A stretch of DNA of 64,000 bases. Origin: Arthrobacter cupressi. GTDB lineage: Bacteria; Actinomycetota; Actinomycetes; Actinomycetales; Micrococcaceae. Every line of letters begins with the position of its first letter. Position 1 is the stretch's first letter. Positions 43,663-52,551 of this stretch are shown here, one piece after another. The position numbers were made by a program, and so were the translations under genes. The DNA lies in the NCBI RefSeq assembly GCF_900099975.1, contig NZ_FNEI01000012.1:1-64000 (forward strand), in the 5' to 3' direction. The notes beneath the pieces are model-generated. The model was not told where the DNA came from. It did no database searches and worked only from the letters and a program-made list of their open reading frames with translations.

Positions 43663-43941
43663 CTATGAATAGAAAATAATGGCAAGCACTAATACTGGAA
43701 CAGTGACGACCGCTGCGATGACGAACACCAGTGCGATCATGCGCTTGTGTCGGGGCTCGGCCGGCCGCCTATCGCGTTTTGGCGCCCGAGGCTTAGCCGC
43801 GATAGATGCATGCGGCCTTGTTGTTATGGGGGACCGTGCTGCCACGAACATTTCGTCCGGAACAGCCGGCCGGAAGCGTCGGCGGCTCAGGTGCCGGGGG
43901 GCTGGAAGGAGCTCCGAAGTACGTTCACTTGAGGTGTCCAC
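43663..43941 (-). CDS. Small single-pass membrane protein
   Basis: 92 residues. An Arg/Pro-rich, positively charged N-terminal region (about 65 residues, with PAPRHLSRRRF and KRDRRPAEPRHKRM) precedes one C-terminal membrane helix (IALVFVIAAVVTVPVLVLAIIF), giving a cytoplasmic basic domain. The GTG start has a textbook AAAGGAG site six bases upstream, the main reason to accept it. It sits at the right edge of the polysaccharide island, upstream of wecB on the same strand. No homologue recognised; regulation of the glycan machinery is only a possibility. Confidence 0.6.
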   Translation of the reverse strand: MDTSSERTSELLPAPRHLSRRRFRPAVPDEMFVAARSPITTRPHASIAAKPRAPKRDRRPAEPRHKRMIALVFVIAAVVTVPVLVLAIIFYS

Positions 43942-44037
43942 CGGCTGCTCCTTTCGCTTCCGCTTCCGTAAAGGCCCGCAACGATTCTAGCCGGGTACTC
44001 CGGAGGATTCCCGCACCCCCGACCTTCCACGGTCGCT

Positions 44038-44616
44038 TCAAGGGCACTCCGGGCGCAGGTTCACGTCGATCACCCCGGCCCCTTCGACCACGAAGCGCCG
44101 CAGCCATTGCAGCGAATCCAGAGCCGGTTTGGACGCCACCATGTGGATCTCGGCCGGGGTGCATTGCCGCATCAGGGTTCCCGCCCGCAGCACATGGTAC
44201 GAGGACGTCACGACGGCGATTGAGCGCCAGCCGTTCGCTTCGGCCAGCTTCCCGACGGCGGCCGCCTCGCCACGCGTGTCCATGCCCTCCGGCCGGAAAC
44301 AGACCAGGGATTGCTGCGGAAAATGCGCCCCCTTGCAAAGCGAGTCGGCCGAAGCATTGCCGGGCGTGTCGGTCCACGAAAGCACGAGCACCGGCGGGTG
44401 CGGCCCACCGGGCGCGGACTGCCCGCCGGCGGCGGCCTGCGCGGCAGCCAGGCGTTCATCGCTGCTGCCGCCCAGGACCACGACGGCGTCGACGGCCGGG
44501 GGAGCGGGGGTGGAGACCAGGCAGAAAAGCTGAAGCGAAGCGGCGAACCAGAGAACGAAGAGGCCAAGCGCTCCGGCTGAAAGATACTTCAGCGGCCTCC
44601 TGTTTTTCTGTTGCAC
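44038..44616 (-). CDS. YdcF-like (DUF218) membrane protein
   Basis: 192 residues. One N-terminal membrane helix (LSAGALGLFVLWFAASLQLFCLV) anchors an extracytoplasmic DUF218 domain with VDAVVVLGGSSDERLAAA, the GMDTRGEAAAVGKLA segment and VTSSYHVLRAGTLMRQ. The family contains SanA/ElyC-type proteins linked to envelope integrity; no reaction is established. It is divergent from thiL with a 75-base gap, so it begins the return to the conserved chromosomal order. Confidence 0.8.
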   Translation of the reverse strand: MQQKNRRPLKYLSAGALGLFVLWFAASLQLFCLVSTPAPPAVDAVVVLGGSSDERLAAAQAAAGGQSAPGGPHPPVLVLSWTDTPGNASADSLCKGAHFPQQSLVCFRPEGMDTRGEAAAVGKLAEANGWRSIAVVTSSYHVLRAGTLMRQCTPAEIHMVASKPALDSLQWLRRFVVEGAGVIDVNLRPECP

Positions 44617-44691
44617 CCTGCAAGTCTAGAAGCAGGCGGGCGGTATCCCGTCCGCTCACTGAATGTCAGCCCGAACGACTAGCGTAGAAGC

Positions 44692-45705
44692 GTGCCGGAA
44701 AAAGAACTCACTGTCGCCGACCTCTCCGAGAGCGGGCTGCTCGCCCGGATCTTCCCGCGCCTGGAGTCCAGCAGCAGCGTCCTGCTCGGGCCGGGTGACG
44801 ACGCCGCCGTCGTCGCGGCCCCGGACGGGCGCGCCGTCGTCTCCATCGACACCCAGACCCAGGACCAGGATTTCCGCCTGCACTGGAACAACGGCTACCG
44901 GAGCACCGGTTACGACGTCGGGTGGAAGTCCGCCGCCCAGAACCTCAGCGACATCAACGCCATGGGTGGAACCGCCACCTCCCTCGTTGTCAGCCTCACC
45001 ATGCCCGGCGAAACCCCGGTGTCCTGGGTGGAGGACTTCGCGGACGGCCTCACAGCCGGGATCGCCGGGCTCGGCGCCCCGGACTGCTCGGTGGCGGGAG
45101 GAGACCTCGGGCGGGGGCGGGAGATCGCGGTGACGGTCGCCGTCGTCGGGACCCTGCACGGCAGGGAGCCGGTGCTTCGCTCGGGGGCACAGCCCGGCGA
45201 CACCCTCGCGCTGGCCGGCACCCTCGGCCGCGCCGCCGCGGGCCTGGCCCTGCTGGAGAGCAGCGTGCCGCTGGAATCGCTCACCCCGGAGCAGCGCGCC
45301 CTCGTGGACAGCCAGTGCCGCCCGGTGCCCCCGCTCGCCGCAGGCCCCCTGGCTGCCGCCGCCGGGGCCACCGCCATGATGGACGTTTCGGACGGTTTGA
45401 TGCGCGACGGCGGCCGCCTCGCCAAAGCCAGCGGCGTGGACCTGGACCTCGATCCGATCGCGCTGAAGGCGCAGGCCAACGCCCTGGAGGCCGCGGCCTC
45501 GCTGCTGGACGCCGACCCCATGGATTGGGTGCTGGGCGGGGGAGAGGACCATGGCCTGCTGGCAGCATTTCCGGCCGGGATTCTGCTCCCGGAGCCCTTC
45601 ACTGCGATAGGCTCAGTCAGGGCCGCTGCCGGGGCAGGACGCGGCGTCGTCCGGATAGCCGGGGAGTCCGCCGAGACCGTGGGATGGGATCACTTTGCAG
45701 ACTAA
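44692..45705 (+). CDS. thiL: Thiamine-monophosphate kinase
   Basis: Phosphorylates thiamine monophosphate to the active diphosphate. 337 residues of the PurM/ThiL fold: LLGPGDDAAVVAAPDGRAVVSIDT at the N-terminus (Asp-rich Mg site), DVGWKSAAQNLSDINAMGG, VAGGDLGRGREIAVTV, MMDVSDGLMRDGGRLAKASG and VLGGGEDHGLLAAFP. The GTG start at 44692 is used. Its stop overlaps the next gene by 11 bases. thiL-DAK2-recG-rsmD-coaD is a widespread actinobacterial order; the usual neighbour, the DUF3515 gene, is displaced to 23.1 kb. Confidence 0.94.
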   Translation: MPEKELTVADLSESGLLARIFPRLESSSSVLLGPGDDAAVVAAPDGRAVVSIDTQTQDQDFRLHWNNGYRSTGYDVGWKSAAQNLSDINAMGGTATSLVVSLTMPGETPVSWVEDFADGLTAGIAGLGAPDCSVAGGDLGRGREIAVTVAVVGTLHGREPVLRSGAQPGDTLALAGTLGRAAAGLALLESSVPLESLTPEQRALVDSQCRPVPPLAAGPLAAAAGATAMMDVSDGLMRDGGRLAKASGVDLDLDPIALKAQANALEAAASLLDADPMDWVLGGGEDHGLLAAFPAGILLPEPFTAIGSVRAAAGAGRGVVRIAGESAETVGWDHFAD

Positions 45706-46801
45706 GATCGCCGCCAATGTACATGCGATGAAACGCTGGCTGGGCAAGGCAGAAACCACCCTCGGCAACCACAGCGACCGGCTCAACGCCATCAACATCT
45801 TCCCGGTGGCAGACGGCGATACCGGCACCAACCTCTACCTCACCGTGCGGGCAGCCGCGGCAGCCCTTAGCGCCGCGGAAGCCGCGGCCGCGAAGGGTCC
45901 CGGCGACGGCCAGGCAAAACCGGAGCAAGCCAACGACGTCGGCGCCGTCCTGGCAGCAGCGGGCCGCGCCGCCATGGAACAGGCCCGCGGAAACTCCGGC
46001 ACCCTGTTCGCTGTCTTCCTGTGCGCGATGGCCGAACCCCTCGCCGGGCACAGCAGGCTCAGCGCCCCGCTGCTGGCCTCGGCCCTGCACCGGGCGCAGA
46101 TCCGTTCGTGGTCGGCGCTGAGCGAACCCGTGTCCGGGACCATGTTGTCCGTGCTCGAAGCGGCCGCCCGGGCCGCCGGCGAAGCAGATGCCGCCCAGAA
46201 CGGCGACGACAGCAACCACGCCCTGGGCCTGGCCCTGGACGCCGCCGTGGATGCCGCCGTCAAGGCCGTCATCCGCACCGAGGAACAGTTGGCGCCCCTG
46301 CACGAGGCCCACGTCGTCGACGCCGGCGGAGTGGGCATGCTCCTGGTCCTGGACTGCCTGCGTGCCGCCGTGCTCGGCGAGGAACTGCAGGAGGAACTCC
46401 TGGACGGGCTGCACGGCTACGACGTCCAGGACCCGCACATCCATGCCGGGCTGCCCGATGACGACGGTGTGGAAGTCATGTGCACCATCGAACTCTCTCC
46501 CCTCGCCGCGGCCACCCTCCGCCAGAAGCTCGACGAACTGGGCGACTCCGTGATCATGAGCCAAGTGGGCAGCGTCGCCGGCTCCGGCAGCCGGTCCGGC
46601 GACGACGAAGACGATGACGACGACGAAGCCGACGGGGTCGAGGCCAGCTACCGCTGGCGCGTCCACGTGCACGTTCCCGACGCCGGCCCTGCGGTGGCGG
46701 CCATCCGTTCCCTCGGCGAGCCGAGCGACATCTCCGTCAGCCAGCTGGCGCTGCCCCGCGACCCCGGCGCTTCGGAAAGCCTCAGCCCGCATGAATCCTG
46801 A
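45695..46801 (+). CDS. DAK2 (DhaL/FakA-like) domain protein, short form
   Basis: 368 residues. The N-terminal DAK2 domain (about 1-195) binds ATP/Mg through NIFPVADGDTGTNLYLTV, then GARGNSG-like MEQARGNSGTLFAVFL and VDAGGVGMLLVLD. FakA/YloV proteins (~550 aa) phosphorylate fatty acids with FakB partners. This one is shorter and ends with a domain resembling the FakA middle region (DVQDPHIHAGLPDDDGVEVMCTIEL), interrupted by an Asp/Glu-only run (DDEDDDDDEAD). Activity as a kinase is therefore uncertain. The TTG start lies inside thiL; ATG 45728 is an alternative. It overlaps recG by 11 bases. Confidence 0.78.
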   Translation: MQTKIAANVHAMKRWLGKAETTLGNHSDRLNAINIFPVADGDTGTNLYLTVRAAAAALSAAEAAAAKGPGDGQAKPEQANDVGAVLAAAGRAAMEQARGNSGTLFAVFLCAMAEPLAGHSRLSAPLLASALHRAQIRSWSALSEPVSGTMLSVLEAAARAAGEADAAQNGDDSNHALGLALDAAVDAAVKAVIRTEEQLAPLHEAHVVDAGGVGMLLVLDCLRAAVLGEELQEELLDGLHGYDVQDPHIHAGLPDDDGVEVMCTIELSPLAAATLRQKLDELGDSVIMSQVGSVAGSGSRSGDDEDDDDDEADGVEASYRWRVHVHVPDAGPAVAAIRSLGEPSDISVSQLALPRDPGASESLSPHES

Positions 46802-49097
46802 GCCGGTGAACCGTGAACTGGTGAATCCTGAACTGCGCCTGCCGCTGGACCGGAGGATCGGGAAGCGCTCGGCGTCCGTGATCACCAAGCACCTCGGCCT
46901 GGAAACGGTCGGGGAGCTGCTGGACTATTTCCCGCGCCGCTACCTCACTCGCGGCGAACTCACGCCGATCGCGAAGCTGCCCCTGGACGAGGAAGCCACC
47001 CTGGTGGCCCGGGTCATCTCCAACTCCACCCGGCAGATGCGCGCCCGCCGAGGCTCGCTCACCGACGTCGTCGTCACGGACGACGCCGGCGGGAACCTGG
47101 CTGTTCCCGGAACCCCCGGAACGCTCAAGATCAGTTTCTTCAACGGTTTCCGCGCGCGGAGCGAGCTGCAGCCGGGCCGCCGGGCCATGTTTTCCGGGAA
47201 GGTCAGCCGCTATGGCGGCGCCCTGAGCATGACGAACCCCGACTTCATGCTCCTGGATGAAGACCCGGACGCGGCCGGCAGCATGGACCCGGAAAAGCTC
47301 GCGGCCATGCCGATCCCTGTCTACCCGGCCACCGCCAAACTCACCAGCTGGTCCATCCACAAGGTCATCACCACTCTGCTGGACACCATCGACCTGGACC
47401 GGATCGAGGACCCCCTCCCCGCCGCCATCACGGACCGGGAAGGATTCGCGGACATCGGCAGGTGCTACCAGCTGATCCATTCGCCCGAAACTGCGATCGA
47501 CTGGAAACATGCACGGGACCGTTTCCGCTACCAGGAAGCGCTCGTGCTGCAGGCCGCCCTCGCCCGGCGGCGCGTCCAGCTCGCCTCGGAGGAAGCGACG
47601 GCGCGCCGGCCGGCCCCGGAGGGCCTGCTCGCTGCCTTCGACCGGCAACTGCCGTTCACCCTCACGGCCGGCCAGGCCGCCGTCGGGAAGACGCTCTCGC
47701 AGGAACTGGCGCAGAATTCACCGATGAACCGCCTGCTCCAGGGCGAGGTGGGTTCCGGGAAGACGATCGTGGCGCTGCGGGCGATGCTCCAGGTGGTCGA
47801 CGCCGGCGGTCAGGCGGCGCTGCTGGCGCCCACCGAGGTTCTCGCCGCCCAGCATTACGAATCGATCCGGCGCACGCTGGGCCCGCTGGCCCGGGACGGC
47901 ATGTTCGGCGGCGCCGGAATGCTCGGCCAGGAATCCGGCACCGCCTCTGTCCAGGTGACCCTCCTCACCGGGTCCATGCCCGCCGCCGCGCGCAAGCAGG
48001 CCATGCTGGACGCGGCGTCCGGGAACGCCGGCATCGTGATCGGCACCCACGCCCTGCTCAGCGACAAGACCACCTTCCAGGACCTCGGCCTGATCGTGGT
48101 GGACGAACAGCACCGCTTCGGCGTCGAACAGCGCGACGCCCTCCGCGCGAAGGCCCAACGCCCGCCGCACCTGCTGGTCATGACCGCCACCCCCATTCCG
48201 CGGACCGTGGCGATGACCGTGTTCGGGGACCTCGAAACCTCGGTGCTCGACGAACTGCCCGCCGGCCGGGCCCCGATCAGCACCCACCTGGTGGGCCTGG
48301 CCGAGAACCCCGGCTGGGCGACCCGGATCTGGGCCCGCTCGCGCGAGGAGATCGACGCCGGGCACCAGGTCTACGTCGTGTGCCCCAAGATCGGCACGGA
48401 CGACGACGGCGACTTCACCCCTGGCGAGGGTGAGCACGGCGGGGACGAGCCTGATCCGCTGGCGGAGGACGGCCCGGCGCGGGAGCTCGCGTCCGTGACC
48501 GCCGTCGTCGAGGGCCTGCGGCAGGAGGATGCCCTGCGCGGCGTCCGGATTGAAGCGCTGCACGGCCGCCAGGACCCGGTGCTCAAGTCCGAAACCATGG
48601 CCTCCTTCGTGGCGAACCAGACGCAGGTGCTGGTCTCCACCACCGTGATCGAGGTGGGCGTGGACGTGCACAACGCCACCCTGATGGTGATCCTCGACGC
48701 CGACCGCTTCGGCATCTCGCAGCTGCACCAGCTGCGCGGCCGGGTGGGCCGTGGCGGGCTGCCAGGCACCTGCCTGCTGGTCACCAGCCTGGAACCCGGC
48801 CACCCCAGCCGTCGCCGGCTGGACGCCGTCGCAGCCACCACGGATGGTTTCGAGCTGTCGCAGGAGGACCTCAAGCTGCGCCGCGAGGGCGACATACTCG
48901 GCGCCTCGCAGTCCGGCGGGCGCTCCACGCTCAAGCTCCTCCGGGTCCTGGAACACGGGGACGTGATCGAGCGGGCCCGGAGCGACGCGCAGCAACTCGT
49001 GGCCGAGGACCCGGAGCTGCGCCGGCATGAACCGCTTGCGGCGGCCATCGACGAATACCTCAACCCCGAGAAGGAGGCGTTCCTTGAACGCGGATAG
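46791..49097 (+). CDS. recG: ATP-dependent DNA helicase RecG
   Basis: Branch-migration helicase that regresses stalled forks and processes Holliday junctions. 768 residues: a wedge/OB domain (DYFPRRYLTRGE..., FFNGFRARSEL), Walker A in QGEVGSGKTIVALRAM, the DEQH box VVDEQHRFGVEQR, MTATPIPRT (motif III), and motifs V-VI in VSTTVIEVGVDVHNATLMVI and QLHQLRGRVGRGGLPGTCLL. The insert around 540-565 (acidic, GDFTPGEGEHGGDEPDP) is a variable loop. The first residues contain a short repeat (NPEPVNRELVNPEL), so a GTG a few codons in may be the true start. It is coupled to the DAK2 gene. Confidence 0.95.
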   Translation: MNPEPVNRELVNPELRLPLDRRIGKRSASVITKHLGLETVGELLDYFPRRYLTRGELTPIAKLPLDEEATLVARVISNSTRQMRARRGSLTDVVVTDDAGGNLAVPGTPGTLKISFFNGFRARSELQPGRRAMFSGKVSRYGGALSMTNPDFMLLDEDPDAAGSMDPEKLAAMPIPVYPATAKLTSWSIHKVITTLLDTIDLDRIEDPLPAAITDREGFADIGRCYQLIHSPETAIDWKHARDRFRYQEALVLQAALARRRVQLASEEATARRPAPEGLLAAFDRQLPFTLTAGQAAVGKTLSQELAQNSPMNRLLQGEVGSGKTIVALRAMLQVVDAGGQAALLAPTEVLAAQHYESIRRTLGPLARDGMFGGAGMLGQESGTASVQVTLLTGSMPAAARKQAMLDAASGNAGIVIGTHALLSDKTTFQDLGLIVVDEQHRFGVEQRDALRAKAQRPPHLLVMTATPIPRTVAMTVFGDLETSVLDELPAGRAPISTHLVGLAENPGWATRIWARSREEIDAGHQVYVVCPKIGTDDDGDFTPGEGEHGGDEPDPLAEDGPARELASVTAVVEGLRQEDALRGVRIEALHGRQDPVLKSETMASFVANQTQVLVSTTVIEVGVDVHNATLMVILDADRFGISQLHQLRGRVGRGGLPGTCLLVTSLEPGHPSRRRLDAVAATTDGFELSQEDLKLRREGDILGASQSGGRSTLKLLRVLEHGDVIERARSDAQQLVAEDPELRRHEPLAAAIDEYLNPEKEAFLERG

Positions 49098-49142
49098 CCT
49101 GAACGTCCCCGGCCTCGACGGTCAGAGCCCGGAGCCACACCG

Positions 49143-49709
49143 TTGAGCCGGATCATCGCCGGAGCCGCCGGCGGCAACCCGTTGCAAAGCGTGCCCGGAA
49201 GCGCCACCAGGCCCACCACGGACCGGGTCAAGGAAGCCCTGTTTTCGCGCCTTGAAGCGTTGGGGGTGATCGACGACGCCCGGGCGCTGGATCTCTATGC
49301 GGGCTCGGGAGCCCTTGGCCTCGAGGCAGCCAGCAGGGGTGCGGCCTCGGCGGAACTCGTGGAGTTCGATGCCCGTGCCTCGGCCGTGTGCCAGCGCAAC
49401 GCCGACACCGTCAACCAGGCCCTCGCGCGGAAAACCGTCTCCGTCCACCGTTCCAAGGTGGAGTCCTTCCTCGAAAGGGCGGCGGATGGCGCCTTGTGGG
49501 ACCTGGTGTTCCTGGACCCGCCATATCCGCTGGACGAGCAGTCCCTGCAGGCTGTCCTGGCCAAGCTCGCCGGCCACCTCGACGACGGAGCCGTGGTCGT
49601 CGTCGAACGGTCCTCCCGTTCCCCGGAACCGGACTGGCCGGACACCCTGGAACGCTTCGCGGGAAAGAAGTACGGCGAAACGATGCTCTGGTTCGCGGAA
49701 CCGGCCTGA
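49143..49709 (+). CDS. rsmD: 16S rRNA (guanine966-N2)-methyltransferase
   Basis: 188 residues of the RsmD family. MSRIIAGAAGGNPL starts the protein, then RPTTDRVKEALFSRLEALG, SAM-binding ALDLYAGSGALGLEAASRGA, and the catalytic DLVFLDPPYPL (the (N/D)PPY motif). It methylates G966 in the small-subunit rRNA. The TTG start at 49143 is the first plausible one, 45 bases after recG. It precedes coaD in many bacteria; here a palindrome and two minus-strand genes lie between them. Confidence 0.93.
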   Translation: MSRIIAGAAGGNPLQSVPGSATRPTTDRVKEALFSRLEALGVIDDARALDLYAGSGALGLEAASRGAASAELVEFDARASAVCQRNADTVNQALARKTVSVHRSKVESFLERAADGALWDLVFLDPPYPLDEQSLQAVLAKLAGHLDDGAVVVVERSSRSPEPDWPDTLERFAGKKYGETMLWFAEPA

Positions 49710-49713
49710 CCCG

Positions 49714-49779
49714 CCCAACTAGCTCGCAGTTGTTGTCGTTTTGAGGCTTCAAAACGACAACAACCGCCAGTCAGTTGGG
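49714..49779. terminator. Nested palindrome between rsmD and a convergent gene
   Basis: A perfect 16 bp inner stem (49729-49744 with 49749-49764, loop GGCT) lies inside an outer 7 bp inverted repeat (CCCAACT 49714-49720, AGTTGGG 49773-49779). The outer arm abuts the stop codon of the next gene. The position between convergent genes suggests a bidirectional terminator. The AT-rich stem with nested arms also resembles a REP/IMU-type interspersed element. Confidence 0.65.
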
Positions 49780-50583
49780 TCAGTCGGACAGCGGATCCAG
49801 CTCCACGCCGCGGAGCACGGTGGCCGGGTGCGGGCCGCGGGCGAGCAGTGCCTGGGTCCAGGCCTCGGGCCACCGCCGTTTGCTGCCTACCAGGATGATG
49901 TTCCCGGGATAACGGCCGGCGAACATGCCCGTCTCGGCGAAGGCCACCAGATCCGCCAGCGCCCCGGCCCCGATGGCCCCGCGCATCGCGGCCACCTGGC
50001 TGCGCACCAGCGTCAGTGCGGCCTCGTCGCCGACGTTGGTGACCAGCAACCCGTCAGGGCCCAGCCGCGCCGCAGCCTCCTCGTAGAACTCCCGGCAGGC
50101 GATGTGCTCCGGTGCCTCGGGTCCGGAGAAGATGTCCAGGATGACGACGTCGAACAGCAGTTCCGCCGGCAGCGCGGCGAGTTCGCCGCGGGCGTCGCCG
50201 ATCCGCGTTTCCAGGCGGGTCCCCTCCGGCATGGGCAGCTTCTGCAGGACGAAGTCCAGCAGTTCGCGTTCAAGCTCGACGGCGTACTGCACCGACCCGG
50301 GCCGCGTCGCCTGGATGTAGCGGGCCAGGGTGAGGGCCCCTGCACCAAGGTGCAGCGCCGATACCGGTGCGCCTTCGGGGCCGGCCAGGTCCACGACGTT
50401 GGCGATCCGGCGCAAGTATTCGTAGAACACTTCCTCGGGCCGGGCCAGGTTCACGTGGGATTGTTCGGCGCCGCCGATGCTCAGCACGTACGCGCCGTCC
50501 ACGAGCCCGTCCGGCTCGATGCTCGCGTGCTGCCCGCTGGATCGCAGGAAGCGGCGGGCCTGGTGGCTTTCCGCGGCAGCCAC
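49780..50583 (-). CDS. Spermidine-synthase-like methyltransferase-fold protein
   Basis: 267 residues of the polyamine-synthase fold without membrane domains. Key segments are SALHLGAGALTLARYIQATRPG (nucleotide-binding loop), YAVELERELLDFV with the acidic residue binding the SAM-type ligand, IGDARGELAALP and FDVVILDIFSGPEAPEHI, where the spermidine-synthase catalytic Asp would lie. Such stand-alone proteins are common in actinobacteria and often lack proven synthase activity. The GTG start overlaps the stop of the upstream aminotransferase by one base, so they are co-translated. Confidence 0.8.
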   Translation of the reverse strand: MAAAESHQARRFLRSSGQHASIEPDGLVDGAYVLSIGGAEQSHVNLARPEEVFYEYLRRIANVVDLAGPEGAPVSALHLGAGALTLARYIQATRPGSVQYAVELERELLDFVLQKLPMPEGTRLETRIGDARGELAALPAELLFDVVILDIFSGPEAPEHIACREFYEEAAARLGPDGLLVTNVGDEAALTLVRSQVAAMRGAIGAGALADLVAFAETGMFAGRYPGNIILVGSKRRWPEAWTQALLARGPHPATVLRGVELDPLSD

Positions 50584-51908
50584 TAGAGCTTCTCCCGCAG
50601 GGTGGCCAGCCGGGAGGCTGCCTCCACCAGGACGTCCTCCTTCTTGCAGAACGCGAAGCGCAGCAGGCTGCGGGTCCGTTCGGCCCCTTCCGGGTGGCAG
50701 AAAACGGGGACGGGAATGGCGGCCACCCCCACGAGTCCGGGCAGCCGGCGGGCGAGCTCGACGGCGTCGCTGATTCCCAGCGGGGCCGTGTCCACGTTGA
50801 TGAAGTACGTTCCCTGCGGCAGGTAGACGCCCAGGCCGGCGGCCCGCAGGCCGTCGGCCAGGATGTCCCGCTTGCGCTGCAGGGTGGCGGCGATGCCGGT
50901 ATAGAAGTCGTCGGGAAGGGCCAGGCCCCGGGCCACGGCGGCCTGGAAGGGCGTGCCGGAGCTGTAGCTCAGGAACTGCTTGACCGTGCGGATCGCGGCG
51001 ACGAGGTGTTCGGGTCCGCTGAGCCAGCCGATCTTCCAGCCCGTGAAGGAGAAGGTCTTGCCGGCGGAGGAAATGGTGATGGTCCGGTCCGCGGCGCCGG
51101 GCAGCGTGGCGACGGGAATGTGGGGGACGCCGAACGTCAGATGCTCGTAGACTTCGTCGCTGACGATCAGGGCGTCATGCTTTTCGGCCAGTTCCACGAT
51201 CCGTTCCAGGACCGGACGCGGGAACACCGCGCCGGCGGGGTTGTGCGGGTTGTTCAGCATCACCACTTTGGTCCGCGGGCCGAACGCCGCCTCCAGCCTG
51301 TCCAGGTCCGGCATGAAACCCGGGGCCAGCAGGGGAGCGGTGACATGCACGCCTCCCGCCAGGCCGATGATGGCCCCGTAGGAGTCGTAGAACGGTTCGA
51401 AGGTGAGTACCTCATCGCCCGGCTGGATGAAGGCGAGCAGGGAAGCGGCGATGGCCTCGGTGGCGCCGGTGGTCACCACTACCTCGTTTAACGGATCCGG
51501 CCGCAGTCCGTAGAAGCGCTCCTGGTGCGCGCTGACCGCCTCCCGCAGTTCCAGGATTCCCTTGCCTGGAGCGTACTGGTTGGCCCCGGCGGTGATGGCC
51601 TCCTGGGCCGCCGCCTTCATCTCTTCCGGGCCGTCCTCGTCGGGGAACCCCTGGCCGAGGTTGATCGCTCCGGTCTGCATGGCCAGCGTGGTCATCTCTT
51701 CGAAGATCGTCACGCCCAGGGAGCCGTCTTCCGAGAGCAGGTTGGCGCCCGTGGCCGCCCGCCGCCACGGGGCCGCGTCCCGGTCCGGGGTGTGCCGGCT
51801 GCCGGGGAACTGGCTGTTGGAAACGGGGCTGCTGGGGACGGGGCTCGTCACGCGGGTCCGCCTTCCTGGTGTCGCTGGATTCCGGCGGGACCGGCCGGTG
51901 TGTGTCAT
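50583..51908 (-). CDS. PLP-dependent class I aminotransferase (DapC/KAT-like)
   Basis: 441 residues from the ATG at 51908. A poorly conserved ~60-residue N-terminus precedes the catalytic body, so a GTG at 51851 (AGGAAGG upstream) may be the true start. Conserved fold-type I features: INLGQGFPDEDGP, VVTTGATEAIAA, PFYDSYGAI, MLNNPHNPAGAVFPR, IVSDEVYEHLTF, PLP-lysine in SSAGKTFSFTGWKIGW and a C-terminal Arg in LLRFAFCKKED. It matches the group containing N-succinyldiaminopimelate and kynurenine/glutamine aminotransferases; the substrate cannot be fixed. Divergent from coaD. Confidence 0.9.
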   Translation of the reverse strand: MTHTGRSRRNPATPGRRTRVTSPVPSSPVSNSQFPGSRHTPDRDAAPWRRAATGANLLSEDGSLGVTIFEEMTTLAMQTGAINLGQGFPDEDGPEEMKAAAQEAITAGANQYAPGKGILELREAVSAHQERFYGLRPDPLNEVVVTTGATEAIAASLLAFIQPGDEVLTFEPFYDSYGAIIGLAGGVHVTAPLLAPGFMPDLDRLEAAFGPRTKVVMLNNPHNPAGAVFPRPVLERIVELAEKHDALIVSDEVYEHLTFGVPHIPVATLPGAADRTITISSAGKTFSFTGWKIGWLSGPEHLVAAIRTVKQFLSYSSGTPFQAAVARGLALPDDFYTGIAATLQRKRDILADGLRAAGLGVYLPQGTYFINVDTAPLGISDAVELARRLPGLVGVAAIPVPVFCHPEGAERTRSLLRFAFCKKEDVLVEAASRLATLREKL

Positions 51909-51942
51909 GGTATCCCGGCAGGGGATGCGATAGCTTCGAGGC

Positions 51943-52443
51943 ATGAGACGCGCAGTGTGCCCTGGTTCCTTTGACCCCATCCACAACGGACACCTCGAAG
52001 TCATCGCCCGGGCCGCCGGCCTGTTCGACGAAGTGATCGTCGCGGTCTCCACCAACTACACCAAGAAGTACCGCTTCACCTTGGAGGAGCGGATGGACAT
52101 GGCACGCGAAACCCTGGCTTCGCTGCGCGGCATCATCGTCGAACCCATGGGGGAGGGGCTGCTGGCCGAATACTGCCGGCAGCGCGGGGCCACCGCCATC
52201 GTCAAGGGACTGCGCTCCTCCTCGGACTTCGACTACGAACTGCCCATGGCCACGATGAACCGGCAGCTCACCGGCGTCGAGACTGTCTTCCTGCCGGCGG
52301 AGGCCCACTACATCCACCTGTCTTCCACCCTCATCAAGGAAGTGGCCCAACTGGGCGGCGATGTTTCCGACTTCGTGCCCAAATCGGTGCTGAAGCGGAT
52401 CCTCGCGGGCGAGTCGGCTCCGGATCAGCGCCGGAGCGGGTAA
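51943..52443 (+). CDS. coaD: Phosphopantetheine adenylyltransferase
   Basis: Fourth step of coenzyme A synthesis. 166 residues with the nucleotidyltransferase motif CPGSFDPIHNGHLEVI (H-x-G-H), VSTNYTKKYRFTLEERM, IVKGLRSSSDFDYELPMATMNRQ and the second signature YIHLSSTLIKEVA. Length is normal. It starts 35 bases from the divergent aminotransferase ATG and is followed after ~45 bases by the promoter of the DUF177-rpmF operon. Confidence 0.96.
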   Translation: MRRAVCPGSFDPIHNGHLEVIARAAGLFDEVIVAVSTNYTKKYRFTLEERMDMARETLASLRGIIVEPMGEGLLAEYCRQRGATAIVKGLRSSSDFDYELPMATMNRQLTGVETVFLPAEAHYIHLSSTLIKEVAQLGGDVSDFVPKSVLKRILAGESAPDQRRSG

Positions 52444-52488
52444 GCTGGACCGGTGCCTCTGGCCGCTGCCCTGTGCGGCGGCCCCGGT

Positions 52489-52518
52489 TTGAGTCCGTTC
52501 GGACGTTCAGGCTAAGAT
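52489..52518 (+). promoter_or_regulatory. Sigma-A type promoter of the DUF177-rpmF operon
   Basis: TTGAGT at 52489-52494 and TAAGAT at 52513-52518 are separated by 18 bases. Transcription would start near 52525, leaving a leader of about 27 bases with AGGAG before the ATT at 52552. Confidence 0.6.
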
Positions 52519-52551
52519 GGTACGTCGGTCATATGTTCTACAGGAGTTCTC

